NCBI GenBank assembly: GCA_963818985.1
Contig: CAWFUJ010000007.1
Location: 203,088-267,087, forward strand
Length of the DNA stretch: 64,000 nucleotides
Direction of reading: 5' to 3'
DNA from: JAFEDN01 sp963818985
GTDB taxonomy: Bacteria > Pseudomonadota > Gammaproteobacteria > Coxiellales > Coxiellaceae
Shown: positions 26,249 through 35,728 of the stretch, one piece after another
Numbering within the stretch: the stretch's first letter is position 1
How the letters are laid out: each line of letters begins with the position of its first letter
Position numbers and translations under genes: made by a program
The notes under the pieces: generated by a model
Told to the model about the DNA's origin: nothing
What the model saw: the letters and a program-made list of their open reading frames with translations, nothing else
Database searches by the model: none

Positions 26249-27133
26249 ATGGCGCAAACAAGAGAAATACGCGGACAAATTGTCAGTATTAAAAACACCC
26301 AGAAAATAACTCGGGCTATGGAGCTAGTAGCTGCCAGTAAAATGCGTAAAGCCCAAGAACGTATGGCAACTTCACGACCTTATGCCACTAAGATTCGTCA
26401 AGTCATTCGCCATGTAGCGCAAAGTAGCAGTGAGTATCATCATCCCTACTTAGAGGCACGCAAACATATTGAACGCATCGGCTACATTGTCGTCACCAGT
26501 GACCGTGGTTTGTGTGGTGGACTCAATATTAATTTATTTCGTAGTCTTCTAAAGTTTATGCAAGAGCATCAATTGAAAGGGGTGCAGCAAGACTTATGCT
26601 TGATTGGTCGCAAAGGAAAATTGTTTTTTAAACGCCATTCTCAAGAAATATTAGGCGTAACCGAAAATTTGGGTGATCAACCAGCGGTGCAGGATTTAGT
26701 TGGTGTGGTCAAGGTGATGCTGGATCAATATGATCAAGGCAAAATTGATGCGGTTTATCTGAGTTATAATGAATTCGTCAATACTATGACTCAAAAGCCA
26801 ATCATTCGTCAGTTATTGCCTCTGACTGAAACTGAGGGCGCGGGGATAGACAACCAAACAAAAGCAGGTCGATGGGATTATATTTATGAACCAGATTCCG
26901 CTAAAGAATTATTGGATAAACTGTTAGTACGATACATTGAGTCACAGGTTTATCAAGCCGTCATCGAAAATATAGCTTGTTTTCAGTCCGCGCAGATGGT
27001 GGCAATGAAAAGCGCGACCGAAAATGCAGGGGAGCTCATTAAAGAACTGCAAATGATTTATAATAAAGCACGTCAAGCCAGCATTACACAAGAAATAGCA
27101 GAGATAGTGGGCGGTGCAGCAGCTATTGAATAA
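26249..27133 (+). CDS. atpG: ATP synthase F1 subunit gamma
   Basis: 294 residues. It forms the rotating central shaft. The N-terminal REIRGQIVSIKNTQKITRAM and MELVAASKMRKAQ are conserved, as is the C-terminal coiled coil with MKSATENAGELI and KARQASITQEIAEIVGGAAA. It starts three bases after atpA. Confidence 0.96.
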   Translation: MAQTREIRGQIVSIKNTQKITRAMELVAASKMRKAQERMATSRPYATKIRQVIRHVAQSSSEYHHPYLEARKHIERIGYIVVTSDRGLCGGLNINLFRSLLKFMQEHQLKGVQQDLCLIGRKGKLFFKRHSQEILGVTENLGDQPAVQDLVGVVKVMLDQYDQGKIDAVYLSYNEFVNTMTQKPIIRQLLPLTETEGAGIDNQTKAGRWDYIYEPDSAKELLDKLLVRYIESQVYQAVIENIACFQSAQMVAMKSATENAGELIKELQMIYNKARQASITQEIAEIVGGAAAIE

Positions 27134-27163
27134 TCAAATTTGATTTTATTTGAGGAAATAGAA

Positions 27164-28558
27164 ATGAGTACTAAACAGACAGCAACTGGCAAGGTGGTAG
27201 AAATCATTGGTGCGGTGGTTGACGTAGAATTTGGTCGTGATTCAGTGCCAAAGATCTATGATGCGTTACGCATTGATTCGCACCATATCACTTTAGAAGT
27301 GCAACAGCAATTAGGTGATGGCATTGTGCGTTGTATCGCACTAGGAACCACCGAAGGTCTAAAACGCAATTTAGAAGCAGTCAATACCGGTAAGCCCATT
27401 TCAGTACCCGTGGGTGAAAAAACTTTAGGCAGAATTATGAATGTCTTAGGTGAACCTATTGACGAAGCGGGCCCCATTGAGTCGAATGTTTTGAAATCAA
27501 TCCATCGCAAACCGCCATCGTTTGTGGAGCAAGCTGGAAGTACCGAGCTTTTAGAAACTGGAGTCAAAGTGATTGATTTGCTTTGCCCCTTTGCTAAAGG
27601 CGGCAAAGTAGGTCTGTTCGGCGGCGCCGGCGTCGGTAAAACTGTTAATATGATGGAATTGATCCGTAATATTGCTATCGAACACAGTGGTTACTCAGTG
27701 TTTGCTGGAGTGGGTGAACGTACTCGAGAAGGCAATGATTTCTACCATGAAATGAAAGAATCTAAAGTGTTAGATAAAGTTTCATTGGTTTATGGTCAAA
27801 TGAATGAGCCACCTGGCAATCGTTTACGAGTGGCATTGACTGGCTTAACAATTGCCGAGAACTTCCGCGATGAAGGCCGAGACGTGCTTTTGTTTATTGA
27901 TAATATTTATCGATTTACCTTGGCAGGAGTAGAAGTGTCTGCATTGTTAGGACGTATGCCGTCGGCGGTAGGGTATCAACCGACTTTGGCCGAAGAAATG
28001 GGTCAATTGCAAGAACGAATTACCTCAACGAAAACGGGTTCCATTACTTCTATCCAAGCGGTTTATGTTCCTGCGGATGACTTAACTGATCCTTCTCCAG
28101 CGACGACTTTTGCCCATTTGGACGCGACCGTGGTATTGTCAAGGCAAATTGCCGAACGAGGAATCTATCCCGCTATTGATCCACTGGACTCGACAAGTCG
28201 TCAATTAGATCCACTGGTGATTGGTGAAGAACATTATCAAGTTGCGCGTGGCGTACAACAAACCTTGCAAAGATATAAAGAACTAAAGGACATCATCGCT
28301 ATTTTAGGTATGGATGAATTATCGGATGATGATAAATTGATAGTCAGACGGGCTCGCAAAATTGAGCGTTTCTTATCACAACCTTTCTTTGTAGCCGAAG
28401 TATTCACCGGTCAAGCTGGAAAATATGTTTCGTTGCGCGATACAATTCGTGGATTTAAAGGCATCATTCAAGGTGACTACGATCATTTACCAGAGCAAGC
28501 ATTTTATATGGTAGGCTCAATTGAAGAGGTCATAGAAAAAGCTAAAAGCATAACTTAA
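27164..28558 (+). CDS. atpD: ATP synthase F1 subunit beta
   Basis: 464 residues. Catalytic subunit with P-loop GGAGVGKTV at about residues 148-156, GERTREGNDFYHEM, and LFIDNIYRFTLAG with ALLGRMPSAVGYQPTLAEEM. The ATG at 27164, eight bases after TGAGGA, is preferred. A TTG-started extension to 27140 has no ribosome site. Confidence 0.97.
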   Translation: MSTKQTATGKVVEIIGAVVDVEFGRDSVPKIYDALRIDSHHITLEVQQQLGDGIVRCIALGTTEGLKRNLEAVNTGKPISVPVGEKTLGRIMNVLGEPIDEAGPIESNVLKSIHRKPPSFVEQAGSTELLETGVKVIDLLCPFAKGGKVGLFGGAGVGKTVNMMELIRNIAIEHSGYSVFAGVGERTREGNDFYHEMKESKVLDKVSLVYGQMNEPPGNRLRVALTGLTIAENFRDEGRDVLLFIDNIYRFTLAGVEVSALLGRMPSAVGYQPTLAEEMGQLQERITSTKTGSITSIQAVYVPADDLTDPSPATTFAHLDATVVLSRQIAERGIYPAIDPLDSTSRQLDPLVIGEEHYQVARGVQQTLQRYKELKDIIAILGMDELSDDDKLIVRRARKIERFLSQPFFVAEVFTGQAGKYVSLRDTIRGFKGIIQGDYDHLPEQAFYMVGSIEEVIEKAKSIT

Positions 28559-28594
28559 GCTCACTATCACAAAATTCTCCCACCAGGAGGGATA

Positions 28595-29008
28595 ATGAAA
28601 TTAGACATTGTCAGTGCCGAAAAAGCCTTGTTTCATGGCACAGTTAAATTTTTATCAATTACCGGTAGCGTCGGCGAGTTAGGAATACATCCAGGCCACA
28701 CCGCATTACTCACGGCGTTAAAACCAGGTCAAGTTCGTGCGGAATTAACTGAAGGTCGTGAAGAGATATTCTATATTTCTGGTGGGATGCTTGAAGTTCA
28801 ACCTGACGTGGCCACTATTTTAGCAGATACAGCTGTGCGTGCCGCAGATTTGGATGAGGCTGCTGCACAAGCAGCAATGTCCCATGCCGAGAAAACCTTA
28901 AGCGAGCGTAAAGCCGGCGTCGAATATTCCACGGCATTGACAGAATTAGCCGAGGCGGCGGCACAATTACGCGCGATACAAATGCTACGTAAACATCATC
29001 GAACTTAG
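28595..29008 (+). CDS. atpC: ATP synthase F1 subunit epsilon
   Basis: 137 residues. The N-terminal beta sandwich (LDIVSAEKALFHGTVKFLSI, SVGELGIHPGHTALLTALKPG) and C-terminal helical hairpin match the family. It inhibits ATP hydrolysis and couples the shaft to the c-ring. A strong AGGAGG site precedes it. It is the last ATP synthase gene. Confidence 0.95.
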   Translation: MKLDIVSAEKALFHGTVKFLSITGSVGELGIHPGHTALLTALKPGQVRAELTEGREEIFYISGGMLEVQPDVATILADTAVRAADLDEAAAQAAMSHAEKTLSERKAGVEYSTALTELAEAAAQLRAIQMLRKHHRT

Positions 29009-29028
29009 CCCCCAAGGATGGAGATTGT

Positions 29029-30399
29029 ATGGGTTTAAAGGTCATTATTTTAGCCGCGGGAAAAGGTCAGCGGATGATCTCCGACCTCCCAAAAGTTTTG
29101 CACCCATTAGGAGGCAAGCCTCTATTAGAGCATGTTATACACACTGCCAAACAATTATCCCCTGAAGCAGTTTATGTTGTTTATGGTAATGGTGGGAGCA
29201 TTGTTTCAAAGATCCTGGAACATTTACCCGTACAATGGGTCGAACAATCACAATTATTAGGCACGGGCCATGCCGTATTACAAGCCTTACCCCATTGCGA
29301 TGACAACGATCGAGTATTGATTTTATATGGTGACGTACCACTCATTTCATTGGCTTCTTTAAATGATCTTCTGTCGGTAACACCTGCCGACGGTTTAGGA
29401 TTGATTGTTGCGGAATTGGATGACCCCCAAGGTTTTGGCCGTATCATCCGCGATGGACAAGATCAGGTGGTTGCGATAATTGAACACCGTGATGCCAGCG
29501 AACAGCAGCGCAAAATTAAAGAGATAAATACCGGTATTATGGCGACAACCGCTTATCATTTAAAAAAATGGCTGCCAAATTTAAAAAATAGCAACCAACA
29601 AAATGAATATTATTTGACAGATATCATTGCTTTAGCAGCTCAACAGCAGATCCCCATTGCCGATACTAAACCCGCTTCAAATTTAGAAACACGCGGGATT
29701 AATGACCGTAATGAACTGGCTGTCTTAGAACGCTACTACCAGCGTTTAATAGCGACCCGATTAATGGCTGCGGGTGTGACTATAGCAGATCCGCAACGTC
29801 TCGACGTCCGTGGGGAAGTCTCTATCTCTCCCGACGTATTTTTAGATATTAATGTGATTCTTGAAGGTCGGGTGGTCATCGGTAAAAACAGCCGGATCGG
29901 CCCTAACGTATTATTAAAAAATGTTGAAATTGGCGAGAACGTTGAAATTTTTGCAAATAGTATCATTGAGGGTGCCGTGATCGACGATCAATGCCAAATT
30001 GGCCCTTTTGCCAGAGTTCGACCGGACACGGTGATTGAGTCCGGGGTAAGACTAGGCAACTTTATCGAAGTGAAGAAATCATTTATAGGGCAAGAAAGTA
30101 AGGCTCATCATTTTGGTTATTTAGGGGACGCAGTGATTGGCAGTCATGTGAATATAGGCGCGGGCACCATTACTTGTAATTATGATGGTAAAAATAAGCA
30201 TCAAACTCAAATCGCAGATGGCGCATTTATTGGTGCACATAGCGCATTGATTGCGCCAGTAGCCATTGGTAAAAATGCGACTATTGGCGCAGGCTCCACT
30301 ATCACGCATGATGCGCCAGCTGATGCTTTAACCGTAGCCCGAGTTCGTCAATCGACAGTAAAAGGTTGGAGACGCAGTCATAAAAAGACCACGGCTTGA
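29029..30399 (+). CDS. glmU: bifunctional N-acetylglucosamine-1-P uridyltransferase/acetyltransferase
   Basis: 456 residues. The N-terminal uridyltransferase domain has VIILAAGKGQRM and LHPLGGKPLLEHV. The C-terminal left-handed beta-helix acetyltransferase has hexapeptide repeats and VKKSFIGQESKAHHFGYLGD. It makes UDP-GlcNAc for peptidoglycan and lipopolysaccharide. It follows atpC by 20 bases, the common atpC-glmU order in gammaproteobacteria. Confidence 0.97.
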   Translation: MGLKVIILAAGKGQRMISDLPKVLHPLGGKPLLEHVIHTAKQLSPEAVYVVYGNGGSIVSKILEHLPVQWVEQSQLLGTGHAVLQALPHCDDNDRVLILYGDVPLISLASLNDLLSVTPADGLGLIVAELDDPQGFGRIIRDGQDQVVAIIEHRDASEQQRKIKEINTGIMATTAYHLKKWLPNLKNSNQQNEYYLTDIIALAAQQQIPIADTKPASNLETRGINDRNELAVLERYYQRLIATRLMAAGVTIADPQRLDVRGEVSISPDVFLDINVILEGRVVIGKNSRIGPNVLLKNVEIGENVEIFANSIIEGAVIDDQCQIGPFARVRPDTVIESGVRLGNFIEVKKSFIGQESKAHHFGYLGDAVIGSHVNIGAGTITCNYDGKNKHQTQIADGAFIGAHSALIAPVAIGKNATIGAGSTITHDAPADALTVARVRQSTVKGWRRSHKKTTA

Positions 30400-30410
30400 T
30401 GAGTCTAACA

Positions 30411-30426
30411 GCCGCGGGATGACAGC
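30411..30426. repeat. half copy of the GTCATCCCGCG palindrome
   Basis: GCCGCGGGATGACAGC lies between glmU and rsmE with no matching left arm. It equals the right arm of the intact copy at 51423-51437 with one extra base at its left end. Confidence 0.65.
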
Positions 30427-30437
30427 TTAGGATAATT

Positions 30438-31187
30438 ATGGCTATTCCCAGAATTTTTTTTTCAGGTGCTTTGAGTGAAGAACAGTTAATCACCCTCGAC
30501 GAAGCTAATAGTCGGCATTTATTAAAAGTTTTGCGTTTACGGATCGGCGAATCTTTGCAGTTGTTTAATGGCTTTGGTGGTGAATACCTTGCCATATTAA
30601 AAGATACTCACAAACAGCATGCCATTATTAAAGTTAACAAGTATATCGCCACAGAAAATGAATCCCCCTTGAAAATCCATTTAGGGCAAGCCATTAGTCG
30701 TGGTGAAAGAATGGATTTCGCTGTGCAAAAATCTGTGGAATTAGGAGTGGACTGCATCACCCCGCTGATAACCGAGCGCTGTGGGGTGCAATTAAGTACC
30801 GAAAGAATATCCAATCGATTACAACATTGGCAAAAGGTGGTGATCAGTGCCAGTGAACAATCCGGACGTTGCATCGTTCCTCAAGTCTTCCAGCCATGTG
30901 AATTTGCTGATTTCTTAAAACAACCAAAGGGGGAATTATGTTTAATATGTCACCCCTTTACCCCTTCTAAAGCTTTACCCGATTTAATGGGGGTCAGCAA
31001 AGTCACCCTGATCATTGGTCCAGAAGGTGGCTTTTCTGAGCAAGAAGTGATCCAAGCGGAAAAAACTGGGTTTCAGAGTTTATTTTTGGGCCCGAGAATT
31101 CTGCGTACCGAAACTGCTGCGCTAGCGGCCATCACCCTTTTACAAACCATTGGCGGCGACCTAAATCATGATAGAGTAGGTGATTGA
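30438..31187 (+). CDS. rsmE: 16S rRNA (uracil1498-N3)-methyltransferase
   Basis: 249 residues of the SPOUT superfamily. N-terminal PUA-like RIFFSGAL is followed by RHLLKVLRLRIGE. The C-terminal knot has LIIGPEGGFSEQEV and FLGPRILRTETAALAAI, the SAM-binding loops. It methylates U1498 in the decoding region of the small ribosomal subunit. It probably shares transcription with glmU. Confidence 0.95.
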   Translation: MAIPRIFFSGALSEEQLITLDEANSRHLLKVLRLRIGESLQLFNGFGGEYLAILKDTHKQHAIIKVNKYIATENESPLKIHLGQAISRGERMDFAVQKSVELGVDCITPLITERCGVQLSTERISNRLQHWQKVVISASEQSGRCIVPQVFQPCEFADFLKQPKGELCLICHPFTPSKALPDLMGVSKVTLIIGPEGGFSEQEVIQAEKTGFQSLFLGPRILRTETAALAAITLLQTIGGDLNHDRVGD

Positions 31188-31332
31188 GCGGGCGGATGAT
31201 TTTGTTGCGGCTCATTATTTTTTAAACCGGTTGTGGTAAAAAAACGGTTAGAACTCAGAGTGTAGACCATCCACGGTGTCAATCACTATCGGGAGCTCGA
31301 GTGGTATGTCATCTCGGAAAACGCACCCAAAG

Positions 31333-31376
31333 TATGTCATCCCGGATAAATGCTGCACATTTTCCGGGATGACATA
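31333..31376. repeat. GTCATCCCGG palindrome, 13-bp arms
   Basis: Perfect arms 31333-31345 and 31364-31376 with an 18-base loop. A third, imperfect left arm at 31308-31320 suggests an earlier tandem copy. Confidence 0.85.
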
Positions 31377-31473
31377 TTATTTTTAAATTAAAAACATACA
31401 TTTTTTAAATTTAACAAAAACTCATAATTCAGGTTCTATAAGCTCTTGATAATATAAATATTATTTATAAAGA

Positions 31474-31482
31474 TGCTATAAT
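31474..31482 (+). promoter_or_regulatory. extended -10 promoter of the DUF1328 gene
   Basis: TGCTATAAT is an exact extended -10 box (TGnTATAAT), 36 bases before the ATG. An AGGAGG ribosome site lies between it and the start. No good -35 at 17 bases is seen, as expected for extended -10 promoters. Confidence 0.6.
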
Positions 31483-31518
31483 TAGGGTAGGATATAATCA
31501 ATCTAGAAGGAGGTTATT

Positions 31519-31701
31519 ATGTTAGGCTTAATAGTCATATTTTTTATAGTGGCTTTAATCGCCGCAGCACTCGGTTTTGGGGGAATAGCGGGTGTAGCTC
31601 TGGGCTTTGCGCAAGTTTTATTCTATATATTCTTGGTTTTGTTTTTAGTTGCATTGGTATTAGCGCTCGTCAGGGGCGACCGAAGATGGTGGTGGTGGTA
31701 A
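31519..31701 (+). CDS. small DUF1328 (YtjA-like) membrane protein
   Basis: 60 residues with two membrane helices: ALIAAALGFGGIAGVALGFAQVL carries the DUF1328 glycine pattern, then an FLVLFLVALVLALV helix. The protein ends in basic/aromatic RGDRRWWWW. The family is widespread and often stress-induced, with unknown function. It has an excellent ribosome site and its own promoter. Confidence 0.88.
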   Translation: MLGLIVIFFIVALIAAALGFGGIAGVALGFAQVLFYIFLVLFLVALVLALVRGDRRWWWW

Positions 31702-31713
31702 GAATCCGATCAC

Positions 31714-31738
31714 TCCCTCTCCTCAGACCGGAGAGGGA
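31714..31738. repeat. CCCTCTCC/GGAGAGGG palindrome
   Basis: TCCCTCTCC (31714-31722) and GGAGAGGGA (31730-31738) with a 7-base loop, downstream of the DUF1328 gene. Same family as 12598. Confidence 0.8.
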
Positions 31739-31820
31739 ATTGATCTTGACTGTCAAGTAATGACACTCTTTTTATTTAATGGGATACTATAGGCTGTAAA
31801 GTTATATACGGAGATAGAGA

Positions 31821-33251
31821 GTGCCTATGATCCAACTCAAAATGACCATTAACGGTAAAAGTTTTAATGGGGAATCCTCCAGCTTTTCAGTTATTAACCC
31901 AGCGACAGAACAATCTATTTGTGAGTGCCCTGCGGCCAGCGCAGAACAAGTCGATGCCGCTGTGAACTCTGCCCGCCATGCTTTTAAAACTTGGAAACAA
32001 ACCACGCTTGCGCAACGTTGTGAGTTGTTAGGTCAATGTGCGCAGATAATAGATAACCATCGTCAAGAATTAGCCGAATTGCTAACCCGTGAACAAGGAA
32101 AACCGTTGGCTGATGCACTCGGAGAAGTCGAGAGCAGCGTAGAAGAATTACGAAATATCGCAAAAATGAACCCACCTGCAGTCATTTTACAAGATGATGC
32201 AGAAGCAAAGGTCGAGGTACACCACAAACCCATCGGGGTTGTCGCTGCGATTACCCCATGGAATTATCCAGTGTATATTGCAATCGGCAACTTAGGCATG
32301 GCTTTGTTAGCTGGAAATACCCTGGTATTAAAGCCTTCACCTTACACCCCTTTGACTAGCTTACGCATTGGGGAATTGTTACGCGAAGTTGTCCCTGCAG
32401 GGGTTATTAATATCATTAGTGGTGGCGATGAGGTCGGAGCGTTATTAACCAAACACCCCGGGATAGATAAAATAACCTTTACCGGCTCAGTGAGTACCGG
32501 TAAGAAAATTGCGCAAATAGCTGCTAAACATTTAAAACCAGTGACATTAGAACTAGGTGGTAACGACCCAGCCATTGTCTTAGCTGATGTTGATATTCAG
32601 AAAGTTGCCGAACCTATTTTTTGGGGTGCTTTTACTAATACCGGTCAAATTTGCATTGCTATTAAGCGTTTGTATGTTCACGAGAGTATTTTTGAGCCGA
32701 TAGTGGCTGAATTAAAAAAAATTGCCGAATCGATTAAATTGGGGGACGGCCTAGAAGCAGGTACTCAGATGGGGCCCTTAAATAATGCAGCGCAATTGAA
32801 AAAAATTAAATCTTTGGTTGCTGATGCCAAACGTGCTGGCGCCAAAATTATCACGGGCGGCAAAAGTTTGAGACGCCCTGGATATTTCTATCAACCCACG
32901 TTAGTTACGCAAATTAAAGAAGGCGTGCGTTTAGTGGATGAAGAGCAGTTTGGCCCAGTATTACCGATCTTAACTTATCGGGATTTGGATGAGGTTATTG
33001 ATCGCGCGAATGCCACACCCATGGGTTTAGGAGCATCGGTATGGTCAAGTGATTGGCAGCAGGCTGCCATGATCGCCCAGCGCTTAGACAGTGGCACGGC
33101 TTGGGTTAACCGAGCATTTACTACGCATCCTGATGCACCGTTTGGCGGGGTTAAAAACTCTGGAATAGGTCGTGAGGGCGGGATATGGGGCTTTTCGAGC
33201 GCCACCCATGTGCAAACCCTGAGTGTCGCCAAGAAAATTAAAACCACTTAA
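31821..33251 (+). CDS. NAD(P)-dependent aldehyde dehydrogenase
   Basis: 476 residues of the ALDH superfamily. Visible motifs: AAITPWNYPVYIA, the cofactor-binding FTGSVSTGKKIAQ, the catalytic glutamate in VTLELGGNDP, the catalytic cysteine in NTGQICIA (about residue 280), and EEQFGPVLPI. It oxidises an aldehyde to an acid; succinate semialdehyde or a similar small aldehyde is possible, but the substrate is not fixed by the sequence. GTG start with GGAGA seven bases upstream. No partner gene is adjacent. Confidence 0.88.
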   Translation: MPMIQLKMTINGKSFNGESSSFSVINPATEQSICECPAASAEQVDAAVNSARHAFKTWKQTTLAQRCELLGQCAQIIDNHRQELAELLTREQGKPLADALGEVESSVEELRNIAKMNPPAVILQDDAEAKVEVHHKPIGVVAAITPWNYPVYIAIGNLGMALLAGNTLVLKPSPYTPLTSLRIGELLREVVPAGVINIISGGDEVGALLTKHPGIDKITFTGSVSTGKKIAQIAAKHLKPVTLELGGNDPAIVLADVDIQKVAEPIFWGAFTNTGQICIAIKRLYVHESIFEPIVAELKKIAESIKLGDGLEAGTQMGPLNNAAQLKKIKSLVADAKRAGAKIITGGKSLRRPGYFYQPTLVTQIKEGVRLVDEEQFGPVLPILTYRDLDEVIDRANATPMGLGASVWSSDWQQAAMIAQRLDSGTAWVNRAFTTHPDAPFGGVKNSGIGREGGIWGFSSATHVQTLSVAKKIKTT

Positions 33252-33348
33252 AGTAACGACAGGAGAACAATTCTAGTGGATTGTAATAACTCAGGGTATA
33301 TAAACCAGCAAACGCAGAACGTTCCTATCCACAAGGTGAGTTATTACC

Positions 33349-34452
33349 ATGGATTTTAATTCGGAAGAATTAGTACGCTATAGTCGACATTTTAATCTTT
33401 CTCAAATTGGTCAAAAAGGTCAAAAAGCTTTAAAAAACGCTTCAGTTCTCTGCATTGGCGCTGGAGGTTTAGGTTCGCCACTCATGTTATATTTAGCTGC
33501 TGCTGGGGTGGGCTGCCTAGGCATCGTTGATAATGACACGATAGAATTATCTAATTTGCATCGGCAAATTCTTTATACCTCAAATGAAATCGGTTTACAT
33601 AAAACCCATGTCGCTAAAGAAAAATTAGCGGCTATTAATCCAAATATTAACATTCAAATTCACAATGTGCGTTTAATGCCCGAAAATATTTTATCGATTA
33701 TACAAGATTATGATCTTATTGCGGATGGGACTGATAATTTTGCCACCCGTTATTTAATTAACGATGCCTGTGTGTATTTAAAAAAACCTAATTTTTATGC
33801 GAGTATTTATCAATTTGAGGGGCAGTGCTCAGTTTTTAGTGTAAAAGATGGTCCGTGCTATCGTTGTTTGTTTCCAGAACAGCCTCCATCCAGCTTGACA
33901 GCCGATTGTAGTCAAGCAGGGGTACTGGGAATTCTTCCTGGCATGATGGGAGTTATCCAAGCAACTGAAATCATTAAATACATTATTAATATCGGTGATC
34001 TACTCAAGGGGAGATTGTTAACATTTAATGCCTTATCGATGAGTTTTCGTGAATTAAAATTTGAGCGCCATCCTGACTGTCAAGTATGTCAAGGTAAAAA
34101 AACTTTTGGAGATTTTGATTATCAGCCTAGTTGTCATTTATCTGAATTGGAACCTACACAGTTACATCAATGGTTGCAAACGGAGAAAAAAATCTGTTGC
34201 TTAGATGTTCGCGAGCCTTTTGAAAGGCAGATCTGTCATTTGGAGGGACCCTTTATTCCGCTAAGTAGTTTACCCAACCGGATAAATGAATTGGATCCTA
34301 ATCAAGAAATAGTTGTCTACTGCAAATCCGGGACGCGTGGACGCCAGGCTGTTGCCTATATGAAAAGATTTGGCTTTTCTTCAGTTTATAATTTGCAGGG
34401 AGGAATAATCGCATGGGCAAAAAAAATAGATAACTCGCTCACCCTTTACTAG
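33349..34452 (+). CDS. ThiF/MoeB/HesA-type adenylyltransferase with C-terminal rhodanese
   Basis: 367 residues. The E1-like domain has GAGGLGSPLMLYLAAAGVG, DNDTIELSNLHRQILY and two zinc CxxC pairs (CYRC and CQVC). From about residue 265 a rhodanese domain carries the active cysteine in VVYCKSGTRGRQA. Such fusions adenylate the C-terminus of a ThiS/MoaD-type carrier and then load sulfur on it. No ThiS or MoaD gene is in the window, so thiamine, molybdopterin or another route cannot be chosen. Confidence 0.9.
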   Translation: MDFNSEELVRYSRHFNLSQIGQKGQKALKNASVLCIGAGGLGSPLMLYLAAAGVGCLGIVDNDTIELSNLHRQILYTSNEIGLHKTHVAKEKLAAINPNINIQIHNVRLMPENILSIIQDYDLIADGTDNFATRYLINDACVYLKKPNFYASIYQFEGQCSVFSVKDGPCYRCLFPEQPPSSLTADCSQAGVLGILPGMMGVIQATEIIKYIINIGDLLKGRLLTFNALSMSFRELKFERHPDCQVCQGKKTFGDFDYQPSCHLSELEPTQLHQWLQTEKKICCLDVREPFERQICHLEGPFIPLSSLPNRINELDPNQEIVVYCKSGTRGRQAVAYMKRFGFSSVYNLQGGIIAWAKKIDNSLTLY

Positions 34453-34474
34453 TCTGTGTTATACTCATCGCAAG

Positions 34475-35074
34475 ATGGCCAAATTGCATTTCTATTATTC
34501 AGCGATGAATGCCGGCAAAAGCACAATTTTGCTGCAGTCAAGTCATAATTACAATGAGCGAGGCATGGATACTTTGCTCTTAGTCCCGAGTATTGATGAC
34601 CGCTACGGATTAGGAAAAATTACGACCCGTGTCGGATTACAAGCAGCGGCTACGACTATAGAACCTCAAGATGACTTGAATATAATTATTGAAAACCGGT
34701 TAAATCAAAATCGCAATATTAAATGTGTGTTCGTGGATGAGGCGCATTTTTTAAGTAAAAACCAAGTGCTTCAATTAGCGCATGTGACTGATGATTTGAA
34801 CATACCCATATTAACTTATGGACTGCGTAGCGACTTTAAAGGCGAACCTTTTGCCGGCAGTATGTATTTAATGGCTTTAGCAGATATTATTATCGAGATC
34901 AAAACGATCTGTCATTGCGGGCGCAAAGCTACCATGAATTTGCGTATTGATCACAATAGAAGAGCTGTCAGAGAAGGCCAACAGGTTGAAATTGGTGGCA
35001 ACGAACGCTATATCGCCACCTGCCGAAAACATTTTCGCTTAGGAGAAAGTGCAAAAGCTGAGTTATCCATATGA
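34475..35074 (+). CDS. tdk: thymidine kinase
   Basis: 199 residues, type II thymidine kinase. The P-loop SAMNAGKST is at about residues 9-17, VFVDEAHFLSKNQV is the Walker B region, TYGLRSDFKGEPFAGS binds the substrate, and the zinc cysteine CHCGRKA follows. It phosphorylates salvaged thymidine. It overlaps the next gene by four bases (ATGA). Confidence 0.96.
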   Translation: MAKLHFYYSAMNAGKSTILLQSSHNYNERGMDTLLLVPSIDDRYGLGKITTRVGLQAAATTIEPQDDLNIIIENRLNQNRNIKCVFVDEAHFLSKNQVLQLAHVTDDLNIPILTYGLRSDFKGEPFAGSMYLMALADIIIEIKTICHCGRKATMNLRIDHNRRAVREGQQVEIGGNERYIATCRKHFRLGESAKAELSI

Positions 35075-35676
35075 GCCATCACCATGCAGCCCTGGGTATT
35101 TTATTAATTATTTTACTGACTGGTTGCGCACCGGTAGCACCGACTCATCCATTAAATATTTGTAAAATTTACTCGCAATACCCCCATTGGTATTGGGCAT
35201 CTCAGTCTACTTATAAGAAATGGGGTGTACCTTATTCAGTGCAAATGGCCATTATTTATCAAGAATCTCGTTATAACGCGAATGCCAAACCTTCGCGAGA
35301 AAAATTATTATGGTTAATACCTTGGAAGCGTCCCACAACCGCCCGCGGTTATGCGCAAGCCACGGACGGCACTTGGCAAAATTATCTAAGGTCCACACGT
35401 CAACGGAATGCGGATCGAACAGATTTTGCCGCTGCGAATGATTTTATAGGATGGTATGGATCTCGAGCGGAAAAGAAATTAGGGATTTCTGCTGATAATG
35501 CTTATGATTTGTATTTAGCTTTTCACGATGGCATCAATGGGTATTCACAAAGATCGTATGAGCAAAAGAAATGGTTGAAACAAGTTGCGAGAAAAGTGGA
35601 GCGGATCGCTAATATGTATCAAATCCAATTGAACCGTTGCCAAAAATCACTACCAAAAAAACATTGGTGGAATTGA
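35071..35676 (+). CDS. lytic transglycosylase-like lipoprotein
   Basis: 201 residues. A short signal with lipobox LLTGC (Cys19) anchors it to a membrane. The mature part resembles an SLT domain: VQMAIIYQESRYNANAKP with likely catalytic Glu65, then RGYAQATDGTWQNY and YLAFHDGINGYSQRSY. It probably cleaves peptidoglycan glycan strands. An insertion (PSREKLLWLIPWKRPTT) sits right after the catalytic motif. It is coupled to tdk by overlap. Confidence 0.85.
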   Translation: MSHHHAALGILLIILLTGCAPVAPTHPLNICKIYSQYPHWYWASQSTYKKWGVPYSVQMAIIYQESRYNANAKPSREKLLWLIPWKRPTTARGYAQATDGTWQNYLRSTRQRNADRTDFAAANDFIGWYGSRAEKKLGISADNAYDLYLAFHDGINGYSQRSYEQKKWLKQVARKVERIANMYQIQLNRCQKSLPKKHWWN

Positions 35677-35728
35677 GCTCATCCTTGCTGGTTGGTGATC
35701 CTCAAGCAAGGGGTTGAATGGCTGTGAG

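Larger units (their letters stand above)
31188..31518. other. 331-base spacer with palindrome and promoter, no gene seen
   Basis: It contains a perfect 13-bp inverted repeat TATGTCATCCCGG/CCGGGATGACATA at 31333-31345 and 31364-31376, preceded by a partial copy (TATGTCATCTCGG, 31308-31320). The rest is AT-rich and leads to the promoter of the DUF1328 gene. Confidence 0.7.
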